Shown one piece after another: positions 8,438-16,352 of a DNA stretch of 33,227 bases. Positions within the stretch are counted from its first letter, which is position 1, and every line of letters starts with the position of its first letter. The stretch is from JAFGFY01 sp964520425 (lineage in GTDB: Bacteria; Desulfobacterota; DSM-4660; Desulfatiglandales; HGW-15): positions 1-33,227 of the forward strand of contig CAZFMX010000031.1 in NCBI GenBank assembly GCA_964520425.1, given 5' to 3'. The translations under genes were made by a program, and so were the position numbers. A model generated the notes under the pieces. That model did not search any database. It saw only the letters and a list, made by a program, of their open reading frames with translations, and was not told the origin of the DNA.

Positions 8438-9676
8438 ATGCATCGTCCCAATACCATAGACTGGCTTTGTATCGCGCTTGGGTTGTCCCTGATTACAATG
8501 GGTTGCGCTGCCGATTTTCATCGGGCAAGAGATTTATTTTATCGAGGACAGCCTGAAGAATCACTGGCCATCCTTTCCAAACCTTCCGGCTTGGATGGAA
8601 AGAATCAACTCTTGCGGTTGATGGAACAGGGTGTCGTATTCCATCAGCTTGGCGAATACGAAAAGAGCGCTCATACCCTGCTCGATGCGGCGGCTCTCGT
8701 GGAAGAGCTGAACGAAATCAGCGTGACCGAACAGACCGGGTCGCTTGTCCTCAATGAATGGATAGTAAAATACAGGGGAGAATACAGCGAGCGGTTATGG
8801 ATCCACACCTACCTAATGATGAATTTCTTGTTGTTCAACCGTCCTGAAAGTGCCTTAGTGGAGTCCAAACGCGCGCTTAAGATTTTTGATGCCTTTCCTG
8901 AAGCCCTTGCTAGAGATCATTTCAGTCGTGCCCTGATTGCCCTCTGTTTCGAAAACCTCTCAGAATATAACGATGCCTTTATAGAATATAGAAAATTGGC
9001 GGAACAGATGTCTTCGCAAAGCGTTGTGGCGCGGGAATTGAGTACAATCGCCTCTTTACTCGGTATGCCCGATGAGGCGAGGGCATATAGAGAAGAGATC
9101 CCGGAAGCGTTTCGTCGTTTGGCGGTGGGTGAAGGAGAATCGGAATTGATCATCTTTGTCAGCCTTGGGCATGGACCGATCAAGGTTTCCGGCGATATTA
9201 TCGTCCCTCCGGGAACGAGATTCTCCTTTCCGGTTTATCAAAAATGGGACTCTGCGGACGCGGAAATCGCGATTCTAGAGGACGAACGGCGTTTGGTAAA
9301 CAGTGTGATCACGACAGACGTGTACGATGTTTCCCATGACGCCTTGGAGGCCAGAAAGGGGCATATATTCGGCAAGGAGCTGGCCAGAGTGACCACTAAG
9401 GAGATTCTCCTACATGAATTGGAAAAAGACCGGGACACACGATACCTAGGGGTTCTTGCTCGAATGGCCTTCATCGCCGTGGAAGAGGCCGATACCCGGT
9501 GTTGGCAGACCTTGCCTGCCGCCTTTAAACTGGTGAAGGTGCCTGTTCGTGCCGGGACCCATCGTTTCCGTGTGATGTTCAATTCAGCAGAACAGGGTGG
9601 AGGGACGGAAGTCATTCTCCCCGAAGTCCATGTGCGTCGGGGAGGACGAGTGTTTTTTTCAATCCGTTTGCTGTAA
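8438..9676 (+). CDS. COG3014-like TPR lipoprotein, partner of the LpoB-like protein
   Basis: A 412-residue lipoprotein with lipobox ITMGC (Cys23). The N-terminal half is a helical TPR-like array (about residues 28-215), with the segment YSERLWIHTYLMMNFLL and then ESALVESKRALK, which is characteristic of the COG3014 family that often sits beside LpoB-like genes in Gram-negative genomes. The C-terminal part (about 230-412) is beta-rich and carries a hydrophobic VSLGHGPIKV stretch. Its start codon abuts the stop codon of the LpoB-like gene with no spacer. Biochemical function is unknown; the pair is likely a two-lipoprotein module for outer-membrane/cell-wall work. Confidence 0.75.
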   Translation: MHRPNTIDWLCIALGLSLITMGCAADFHRARDLFYRGQPEESLAILSKPSGLDGKNQLLRLMEQGVVFHQLGEYEKSAHTLLDAAALVEELNEISVTEQTGSLVLNEWIVKYRGEYSERLWIHTYLMMNFLLFNRPESALVESKRALKIFDAFPEALARDHFSRALIALCFENLSEYNDAFIEYRKLAEQMSSQSVVARELSTIASLLGMPDEARAYREEIPEAFRRLAVGEGESELIIFVSLGHGPIKVSGDIIVPPGTRFSFPVYQKWDSADAEIAILEDERRLVNSVITTDVYDVSHDALEARKGHIFGKELARVTTKEILLHELEKDRDTRYLGVLARMAFIAVEEADTRCWQTLPAAFKLVKVPVRAGTHRFRVMFNSAEQGGGTEVILPEVHVRRGGRVFFSIRLL

Positions 9677-9760
9677 ACAGGACATCGAATAGCGAATACC
9701 GCTGATGATGTGATCAACAGACAGGAACCGAAAGTATTCCGAATAAGACAAGAAGCTTTA

Positions 9761-11020
9761 TCATTGAACATTCCGGGTCTGATATTCTGTGGGTCGACTG
9801 GAATCCTCTACGTCAAAGGGTTTCCTCACAAGATCCCCTATCCTCACTTGTTCCGGGACAGTTATCCAGACGATTTCATCGTTCCGCGTGGAATCCAGCG
9901 GGGAGTGATTCTCGTCCTCTATCGAGACGATGTCAAATGATCGGTCCTCCAATCCGGGTGTTAGGAAAATCACTTTGTCTCCGGGATAGACCCTGTTTCT
10001 CATAAGGAGTTTTGCTTTTCCCTTGATCCTATCCAAGACAATGCCCATCAGACTATGATTTATCCTATAGGCATTCTGTTCATCATGGTTATAGCTTTCG
10101 GTATCCGGATCCCCGATATACATGCCTGTAGTATATCCACGGTTTGAAAGAACGCGAAGCTCCGCTATCCATCTGTCATCGACCTTGTACTCTCTCGTGG
10201 CATCGAACGCATCAATGGCTTCTCTGTATGTTTTAACCACTCCGGCGACATAATTGATGCCTTTAGTCCTGCCCTCTATTTTAAAGCTATTGATTCCTGC
10301 CCGATGGAGTTTATCTAGGTGTTCGATCATACAGAGATCTTTTGAACTCATGACATAGGTACCCCTGTCATTCTCGTAGACTGGATAATACTCACCCGGT
10401 CTTTTCTCTTCAACAAGGGTGTAATTCCATCTGCATGGGTGGGCGCATTCTCCCGTATTGGCTGACCTGTTTGCCATGAAGGCACTCATGTAACACCGGC
10501 CTGAGTAGGAGATGCAGACAGAGCCATGAACAAAACATTCCAGCTCCAATCCTACTCTTTCTCTGATCCGGGCGATTTCTTCGATACCGAGTTCCCTGGC
10601 GAGGACCAACCTTCGTGCGCCCAATCTCTCCCAGAATATGGCGGATTCAGCGTTTGTGATATTGGCCTGGGTACTGATATGGATGGAGAGATGAGGGGCT
10701 TCTTTCTTTATCAGGTCGAACACACCCATATCAGAGACGATGACACCATCCGGTTGGGCATGCTTAAGAAACTGTATATGGTCCCGGACCAAAGGAAGGT
10801 CACGATTATGAGGAAAGATATTGATCGTGGAGTAACATTTTACGCCTCGCGCATGAGCATACTGGAACGCCTCTTCCAATTCCCTTTCACTGAAGTTATC
10901 GGCTTTGGCGCGAAGGCTAAGGCTTGACATCCCCATGTAGACCGCATCTGCACCATAGTGGATCGCCGTTTTCATCTTCTCAAAATTTCCGGCAGGCGCA
11001 AGCAGTTCCGGTTTGTTCAT
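9761..11020 (-). CDS. U32-family protein, TrhP/YegQ-like tRNA hydroxylation protein
   Basis: A 419-residue member of the U32 'peptidase' family. The N-terminus ELLAPAGNFEKMKTAIHYGADAVYMG and the signature CFVHGSVCISYSGRC followed by CAHPCRWNY are diagnostic of this family (numbering from 11020: Cys169, Cys176, Cys192, with Cys230 further on). In E. coli the members YegQ/TrhP and YdcP/RlhA are needed for prephenate-dependent hydroxylation of uridine 34 in tRNA or C2501 in 23S rRNA; the conserved cysteines probably bind an iron-sulfur cluster. Which RNA is the target cannot be decided here. The ATG at 11020 is chosen over a start five codons upstream because GGAGG lies just before it. It converges with the COG3014-like gene. 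Confidence 0.88.
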   Translation of the reverse strand: MNKPELLAPAGNFEKMKTAIHYGADAVYMGMSSLSLRAKADNFSERELEEAFQYAHARGVKCYSTINIFPHNRDLPLVRDHIQFLKHAQPDGVIVSDMGVFDLIKKEAPHLSIHISTQANITNAESAIFWERLGARRLVLARELGIEEIARIRERVGLELECFVHGSVCISYSGRCYMSAFMANRSANTGECAHPCRWNYTLVEEKRPGEYYPVYENDRGTYVMSSKDLCMIEHLDKLHRAGINSFKIEGRTKGINYVAGVVKTYREAIDAFDATREYKVDDRWIAELRVLSNRGYTTGMYIGDPDTESYNHDEQNAYRINHSLMGIVLDRIKGKAKLLMRNRVYPGDKVIFLTPGLEDRSFDIVSIEDENHSPLDSTRNDEIVWITVPEQVRIGDLVRKPFDVEDSSRPTEYQTRNVQ

Positions 11021-11959
11021 GTTTTCCTCCAACACTTATTTCGAGGACAGTACTTAGAATGAGGTTCATCGGCGCAGAACAGCGTGATATCAAGTCGTCA
11101 TTCCGGTCAGGACCCGTGTAGCGGGGCGCGAGCCGGAATCCAGAAATCTCTGAGATGATTCCTTTTCCCTGGATTCCCCTTCGACGTAGCTCCATTCGGT
11201 CCGAGCTTATGGCCGAGGGCAGGGTGGTGAGCATGTCGAACCACGGATATCACTTCGCTTCACTCCGTTCGTCCGGAATGACAGAAACGCGGCCCATTGG
11301 AGAAAGAGCTGCTGTAACAATCATTCCATATCGAATCAGAAAAATGTGAGTTTAGAAAATGACCTCATTTATGTCAAGAGTAGCGAGATAAATGATGGAG
11401 GAATGAGTTATGTTTAGATCATTTGAATTCCTTTAAAAGCTGCATGAAGGGACAATCTGCAAAGATCCGTTTACTCCAGGTTAATCTTTCTCAATACATC
11501 GAACTAATCCTTGTCCAGAGCAGTATGAGCATGGTGAATGATCGACCTTGGAACAAGGTTTTTCTGCATCGGAGCCAGGATAATTATTCTACGTGAAAGG
11601 TGCAAGAAAAAAGACAGTCCGTCTACGAATGTTCAGGTTTCAGTTCCATGAAAAAGCGGGTTTGGAAAAAATGAGAGCCCGAACCATGGGGAATGTGTAC
11701 CTAATTCTATTAGAGATAGAGAGTGTTCAGAAAAATTTTGAAGGTAAATGCCGGCTGATTCTCTCTTTGGTATGAAAACTGCTTCTTACATGCGTTGAAG
11801 TCTTTTTTGAGGTCGTATTCAACGAGTTATGTAGCAACTGATAACGGCTTGTTGGTTGAGAGACTGACGAGTTGCGGAAAACGAATACGCCTTAATCGGC
11901 ATTGGATTTCATTGAGAAGCTAAATCATTTAGTCGGTTCGATGCAAAAGGAGGTGGGCT
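11021..11959. other. Long intergenic region upstream of the Agl/Glt-like operon
   Basis: A 939-base region. The left part holds a MITE-like inverted-repeat element (11097-11282, listed separately). The right part probably contains the promoter and leader of the 12-gene operon, but I could not choose a convincing -35/-10 or sigma54 site by eye. The leader has two overlapping inverted repeats: CGTTGAA (11793-11799)/TTCAACG (11818-11824), and CGTATTC (11814-11820)/GAATACG (11883-11889), which cannot form at the same time. A frame of 60 codons at 11593-11775 has no recognisable character and I do not call it. Confidence 0.5.
11097..11282. repeat. MITE-like inverted-repeat element with GTCATTCCGG termini
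   Basis: GTCATTCCGG (11097-11106) and CCGGAATGAC (11273-11282) are perfect 10-bp terminal inverted repeats. Inside, GGAATCCAG (11135-11143) pairs with CTGGATTCC (11169-11177). The words GTCATTCCGG and GCCGGAATCCAG are typical of widespread intergenic palindromic repeats in proteobacteria. No transposase gene is present. A partially similar segment lies at 33062-33132. Confidence 0.6.
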
Positions 11960-12604
11960 TTGTTCACAATATTTACAGAAGGCGGATCATTTATGTTCGT
12001 CATACTCGGGGTTTCTATTATTGCGATGGCTCTTTTCTTGGAAAGAGCCGCCTTTCTCTATTTTCGGATGAATCTGAATATGGACAAGGCATTTATGAAA
12101 GTCCTTATTCCCCTCGAAAAAGAGAATTTTCAGAGAGCCATGGATGAGTGTACCAGATTAGGAAAACATCCGCTTGGGGGTGTTCTCAAGGCGGGATTAC
12201 TCAAAGCGGACCGCAAGGATCAAGAGATTGAACGCGCAATGGAAGAAAAGATTTTAAGTGAGATGCCGAAAGTGAAGGCGCGTGTCAATCTTCTCACCCT
12301 GTTTGCCAACATTGCCACGTTGTTGGGGCTGCTGGGAACAATCCTCGGCCTGATTACCGCGTTTCAGAGTGTAAGTAGCGCCAGTGATGCCATAAAGCAG
12401 GAGATGTTGGCCAGAGGAATCTCTATGGCCATGCTGACCACGGCAGGCGGGCTTATGGTCGCTATTCCATGCCTGGCAGGATATTACTTACTCAACAATC
12501 GCAGCGACTATCTCCTCGATAAGATAGAGGAGAAGGCCATGGGACTGGCCAATGCTTTGTCAGCAATGAAGCAGAAGAGGGTGATGGATGGCCAAGCTGG
12601 GTAG
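11960..12604 (+). CDS. TolQ/ExbB/MotA-type proton channel subunit (AglR/AglQ-like)
   Basis: A 214-residue inner-membrane protein with the three-helix layout of TolQ/ExbB: TM1 about residues 9-30, then a long cytoplasmic helical region, TM2 about 112-135 with LLGLLGTILGLITAF, and TM3 about 157-180 with GISMAMLTTAGGLMVAIP, which includes the polar Thr residues that line the proton path. It would form the stator pentamer of a proton-driven motor with the ExbD/TolR subunits encoded next. I start at the TTG at 11960 because AAAGGAGGTG lies just upstream; the next in-frame ATG (11993) has a poorer site and would shorten the N-terminus by 11 residues. It is the first gene of the cluster; in Myxococcus the corresponding proteins AglR/AglQ drive gliding. 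Confidence 0.88.
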   Translation: MFTIFTEGGSFMFVILGVSIIAMALFLERAAFLYFRMNLNMDKAFMKVLIPLEKENFQRAMDECTRLGKHPLGGVLKAGLLKADRKDQEIERAMEEKILSEMPKVKARVNLLTLFANIATLLGLLGTILGLITAFQSVSSASDAIKQEMLARGISMAMLTTAGGLMVAIPCLAGYYLLNNRSDYLLDKIEEKAMGLANALSAMKQKRVMDGQAG

Positions 12605-13097
12605 AATACGTCCTAGATCGGAAGAGGACACAGAATTGAACATGGTTCCTATTATGAACATGTTCATGGTTTTGATCCCCTTTCTGTTGATATCGGCCAG
12701 TTTTTATCAGATCAAGGCGATCAATACATCGATTCCTGTTCATTCAGATACACAAGCGGATGATATCTCGAAGAATGAAAAGGAAAAGATCACTGTCGTG
12801 CTTGAACTCAAAGAGAAAGAGATCCGTGTTTCCGGTCTGTCAGAGACCCCCAATGATCTGTTTTTATCTGATCTGAAAATGGTTATTCCAAGAGAACCAG
12901 ATAATGAAGCTTCCACGGATGAATTGGTCAACTTCTTGAAGGCGCTCAAGTCCAGATATCCGGCTAGCGATACCCTGATTCTAATACCGGACGAAGAGGT
13001 TTTATATAGGGAAATTGTACAAACCATGGATAGCGCACGCGACTTTGAAAAAGAAAGACTGTTTCCCAATATCGTGCTTTCGGGTTCGTTAGGATAG
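12588..13097 (+). CDS. ExbD/TolR-type subunit 1, with Asn at the proton-carrying Asp position
   Basis: A 169-residue single-pass inner-membrane protein: short cytoplasmic N-terminus, TM about residues 18-40, and periplasmic domain to the end. The membrane segment LNMVPIMNMFMVLIPFLL aligns with the ExbD/TolR motif (N)xVPLIDVMLVLL. At the position of the essential Asp (Asp23 in TolR, Asp25 in ExbD) this protein has Asn24, encoded by AAC at 12657-12659. It may therefore be unable to carry protons and act as a structural partner of the second ExbD/TolR subunit. The periplasmic part keeps the ExbD-like fold, with the YPASDTLILIPDEEVLYREIVQTMD stretch typical of the family. It overlaps the channel gene by 17 bases, and AGAGG precedes the ATG. 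Confidence 0.85.
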   Translation: MAKLGRIRPRSEEDTELNMVPIMNMFMVLIPFLLISASFYQIKAINTSIPVHSDTQADDISKNEKEKITVVLELKEKEIRVSGLSETPNDLFLSDLKMVIPREPDNEASTDELVNFLKALKSRYPASDTLILIPDEEVLYREIVQTMDSARDFEKERLFPNIVLSGSLG

Positions 13098-13109
13098 GAG
13101 AGATGAAAA

Positions 13110-13598
13110 GTGGCGCTAGGCAAGAGCAAAAGACGATCCCAGAAATTCACCCCCCCCAAACTGATGCTGACTTCAATGATGGATATGTTCACCATTATCT
13201 TGATTTTTTTGCTTTTCTCTTTTTCTGATCACCCTGAGAATCTAAAGTTAGATAAAGATTTGGAATTACCCACATCTACAGCTAAGGGCGAGTATTCAGA
13301 AACGATTAAAATTGTTCTGTCACAAAGAGAATTGCGGTTGAATGATGAGGTGATGGCTGCGGTAGAAGGACGGCAGGTCGCTGGGTTAACAAACGATAAT
13401 CTTGAAAACTCACCGCTCTTTCAGAGGCTGAAAACAATCCGGATCGAATCCGAAGAATCGGAGAATGGTCAGGAGCCTCCAACACACATTTTGTTCCTTT
13501 GCGATAAGTCGCATTCGTTTCAGACTATCAACAGAGTCATCAAGACTGCCGGACTGGCTGGATATCCAAACTTCCAATTCGCGGTTCTGGAAGAATAG
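13110..13598 (+). CDS. ExbD/TolR-type subunit 2 (AglS-like), Asp conserved
   Basis: A 162-residue single-pass ExbD/TolR subunit. The membrane segment LTSMMDMFTIILIFLLF carries Asp25 (GAT at 13182-13184) where the family's proton-binding Asp is found. The periplasmic domain contains ILFLCDKSHSFQTINRVIKTAGLAGYPNFQFAVLEE, typical of ExbD/TolR C-termini. The start is a GTG at 13110, with AGGAG nine bases upstream; the gene follows subunit 1 by 12 bases. The coding sequence has a run of eight C at 13150-13157. Two different ExbD/TolR genes after one TolQ-like gene matches the AglR-Q-S type arrangement of Myxococcus in general form. Confidence 0.87.
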   Translation: MALGKSKRRSQKFTPPKLMLTSMMDMFTIILIFLLFSFSDHPENLKLDKDLELPTSTAKGEYSETIKIVLSQRELRLNDEVMAAVEGRQVAGLTNDNLENSPLFQRLKTIRIESEESENGQEPPTHILFLCDKSHSFQTINRVIKTAGLAGYPNFQFAVLEE

Positions 13599-13608
13599 GG
13601 GAGCTCAT

Positions 13609-13950
13609 ATGGGCAGAATTGTAAATGCGAAGGCATTGTTTTTTACGTTGTGTGGGATATTGTTTTTCTCTGCGCCCTATCAGGCGGCAGAACAGGATAA
13701 AGCCGAAGAAGCATCCGAACAAAAAGGACTTCAACAGCGCATAGATTTTGGCAGTTCCTATATCCTGGGACAAAGCATCAAATCGGGCGCTGTCTATTTA
13801 ATGCATCGCAAGAAGAGTGAGATCAAGGGGATGATCGAGGTGCGGGAGCATTATCGCAAAGAGATCCTGGAGGATTATGCGCTGGAGAATACGGCTTTGG
13901 CTCCTGAAACAAAGAAGGAGCAAAACAGAGAAACAACAAATAGAGAATAA
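13609..13950 (+). CDS. Small exported protein of the Agl/Glt-like cluster (possibly CglF-like)
   Basis: A 113-residue protein with a signal peptide (about residues 1-26, ending near YQAA). The conserved-looking core is IDFGSSYILGQSIKSG then VYLMHRKKSEIKGMIEVREHYRKEIL (about 44-88), and the C-terminus is charged and probably disordered. I do not recognise it firmly; the 'DF...I.G...G.vylm.RK...vR..fR' pattern recalls small periplasmic proteins of myxobacterial gliding loci such as CglF, at low confidence. I use the ATG at 13609 because an upstream frame overlaps the previous gene in another phase. It lies between the motor subunits and the FHA/TonB-like transducer, with gaps of 10 and 3 bases, so it is very likely part of the same complex. 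Confidence 0.7.
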   Translation: MGRIVNAKALFFTLCGILFFSAPYQAAEQDKAEEASEQKGLQQRIDFGSSYILGQSIKSGAVYLMHRKKSEIKGMIEVREHYRKEILEDYALENTALAPETKKEQNRETTNRE

Positions 13951-13953
13951 TCC

Positions 13954-16317
13954 ATGGCATTAATCGGGACATCTGAAGAACAAAGGACAAAATTCTCCGA
14001 AAGGGACGGGATGACCTCTGCGATAACAGAACAGTCAGAGTGCGAGCCTTCGGTACAATCCTATCCCATCCGGGAAGTGCATTTTTCTATATTTGAGAAT
14101 TCGGCCTATGTCGGCAAATATCAAATTGCAAAGGAGCAAATATCCATTGGGAGTAGTCATCATGCCGATGTCGTCTTAGATCACCAAGGTGTTGCGGGCA
14201 TACATGCTTTTGTAAATTTTGAGAACGGGCGTGTGTTTTTAAAAAACAAATACCCCAACAATGGACTGAGTCTTAATGGACGGTCAGTCAAATTTTCCGA
14301 GTTAAACCACAGAGACGTCATCGAGATAGGCCCCTTCTCTTTAAAAGTCAAACTCGCCGCTTCAAAATCAATCGATACTGAGAATAAGAGAGAAAGCATG
14401 GTTGAAGAACCATCGGAAAATGATGTTAGTGACACGTCCAGGGCGACTATGGCGGATGCCAGGTATTCCTTGACCTTGATCAATAATTTCGATTCCAAGG
14501 AAAGCAGGCGAGATGCAGCCATCCGTTTGGCTAAGCTTGTCAGCACAGATGCGGACAGAATCGAGCATTTTTTGAGGAAATCCGATGGGCCTCTCAAAAA
14601 GAACCTGGATGTTCAGGCTGCGCGGCGCTGGCAGAGAGTCCTGGATAAGGCAGGATTCGCCTACGTGATTCAGCTTAAGGATATAGATCAATACTCTGTT
14701 CCGCTGAATCATCGAGAGGCCAGAAAGCGCCATGAGGACGCACTCCTGCCTGATATGGGATATGTGATTGACCGTCGGAAGCCCAAAAAACCTCTGCAGC
14801 ATGATCAGTTTTCAATCCCTCAATATACAGATGATGAGGACGAAGATGATCTTTGGGAAACACCATTTTTATTAAAAGATAGACTGGTCTATGTCAATAA
14901 AAAGGGAGAGGCAAAGCACCGGATGCCGACCCAATTGATGATTATCAAGACGATTGGTGACAGTGTGGCTGATGTATGCTTCTTGAGAAAAGGAGAGAAA
15001 TACTCCATACCGAAAGAACATGGTCATCTCAGACTGGTTGAAGACAAAGGTGAAGACAAGGCCTATGTCTATTTCCCTTCCCATTTCGAAGGACATGTGA
15101 GTCAGCACGGTGACACAAAGACTGAATTAGGCAGATATAAGACAAAAAATTTTCTATATAGGAAGCGCAAAGAGCTTTATCGTATTCCTTTTCCAAATAG
15201 GGGTGTCGTAACCATTTACGACGAATCCTGCGAATATCGCATTTCTCAAACCCATGTACTTCCCAGTCCAAATGTAACGGTCCCTGAAACACCATCCACC
15301 TTCACATGGAGACATTGGGTCTCATCAATGGGATCTCATCTCGTTCTATTGCTCTGCATTCTCATTTACGGATTTTTTCACTCAGGCGTACCGGAAAAGA
15401 CAGAACCTGTTTTCGTCAGGGTCGATCCTGACCTTATCAAACAGTTGGAGATAAAGGAAACCCCGGAGATCCCAAAAAAGGAAATACAACCACCCAAACC
15501 TGAACCGAGGCCTGTGACTGAAAAGGTAACGCCGCCAAAGAAAACACCGCCAAAGAGAGTCACAAACACAGCCCCAAAAAAGACTCAGAAGAAAAAGAGT
15601 CGCGAAAAGTCTACGACGGATCAAGCGCCTAGTAAACACCCAAATGCCGGAGGCGGGTTTGGTGAGGGTAACATCAAGAATCGTAATATTAACCAGACAG
15701 GGATCCTGAGTCTCCTCGGCAGCAAGGGCACGGGAGATGGTCACGCGGCTGTAGTCGCAGTCACTAATCTGGATGCGGTTCCAGTACCCGGAGCCACGGA
15801 AAAGAACTTTAGCGTGGGCGGTATCAAGGGTTCCCTTGGGGACGGGAAGATCGCAATCGCGACCGGTGAATTCATTCAAACAAAGCAGTCTCAACAAATA
15901 TTACGAAGCGCAGGTGCAAGTGGTGACGGAGAGGTGGCGGCCCTGGAAAGAGGGGATACTGGGAAAAAGAGAGTCCAGGCCATGGTGACCGCAAAACTGA
16001 ACCAAACGGTCAAGATCGAGGGAGGCATGAGCCGTGAGATGGTCAAACGAGTTATTGATCAACACCTCTCAGAGATCACTTACTGCTACGAATCTGCGCT
16101 CATATCAAATCCCACAATTATGGGTCGTATTGCATTTGAATGGAAGATATTGATGTCGGGACAAGTCGGGGAGGTTCGGATTCTCGCTTCAAGTGTCAAT
16201 TCCCATGAGGTTCACGAATGCATCAAATCGGCCATCAAATCATGGCAGTTTCCCAAACCGGTTGGAACGGAGGTCATCGTCAGTTATCCATTTGTATTTG
16301 ATTTGGTCGCCTTTTAG
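13954..16317 (+). CDS. FHA-domain, TonB-like inner-membrane protein with AgmX/PglI-type C-terminus (GltG/GltJ-like)
   Basis: A 787-residue bitopic protein. Order of parts: FHA-like domain (about 40-133); a segment resembling the ribosomal L7/L12 C-terminal fold (about 170-232); an acidic linker; a beta-rich cytoplasmic domain (about 295-430); one TM helix (about 451-468); a Pro/Lys-rich TonB-like periplasmic stalk (about 480-555); a Gly-rich region; and a C-terminal TonB-like domain (about 690-787) with the ITYCYESALISNP and WQFPKPVGTEVIVSYPF patterns of AgmX/PglI C-termini. It likely couples the proton motor to the outer membrane. The FHA domain lacks the usual phosphothreonine-contacting Arg (IGSS at 65-68 instead of IGR) and the SRxH motif reads AGIH, so phosphopeptide binding is doubtful. 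It starts three bases after the previous gene. Confidence 0.83.
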   Translation: MALIGTSEEQRTKFSERDGMTSAITEQSECEPSVQSYPIREVHFSIFENSAYVGKYQIAKEQISIGSSHHADVVLDHQGVAGIHAFVNFENGRVFLKNKYPNNGLSLNGRSVKFSELNHRDVIEIGPFSLKVKLAASKSIDTENKRESMVEEPSENDVSDTSRATMADARYSLTLINNFDSKESRRDAAIRLAKLVSTDADRIEHFLRKSDGPLKKNLDVQAARRWQRVLDKAGFAYVIQLKDIDQYSVPLNHREARKRHEDALLPDMGYVIDRRKPKKPLQHDQFSIPQYTDDEDEDDLWETPFLLKDRLVYVNKKGEAKHRMPTQLMIIKTIGDSVADVCFLRKGEKYSIPKEHGHLRLVEDKGEDKAYVYFPSHFEGHVSQHGDTKTELGRYKTKNFLYRKRKELYRIPFPNRGVVTIYDESCEYRISQTHVLPSPNVTVPETPSTFTWRHWVSSMGSHLVLLLCILIYGFFHSGVPEKTEPVFVRVDPDLIKQLEIKETPEIPKKEIQPPKPEPRPVTEKVTPPKKTPPKRVTNTAPKKTQKKKSREKSTTDQAPSKHPNAGGGFGEGNIKNRNINQTGILSLLGSKGTGDGHAAVVAVTNLDAVPVPGATEKNFSVGGIKGSLGDGKIAIATGEFIQTKQSQQILRSAGASGDGEVAALERGDTGKKRVQAMVTAKLNQTVKIEGGMSREMVKRVIDQHLSEITYCYESALISNPTIMGRIAFEWKILMSGQVGEVRILASSVNSHEVHECIKSAIKSWQFPKPVGTEVIVSYPFVFDLVAF

Positions 16318-16352
16318 GCGAAATAACAGAAACTCAATTGAAGGGGTCGTTT

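Noticed and set aside
11593..11775. 60-codon frame ahead of the motor operon
   Set aside because: No ribosome site, no recognisable family, and it lies in the probable leader region.
15382..15897. 171-codon minus-strand frame opposite the transducer stalk
   Set aside because: Its Phe/Leu/Gly-rich sequence is the complement of Pro/Lys/Thr-rich codons of the TonB-like stalk.
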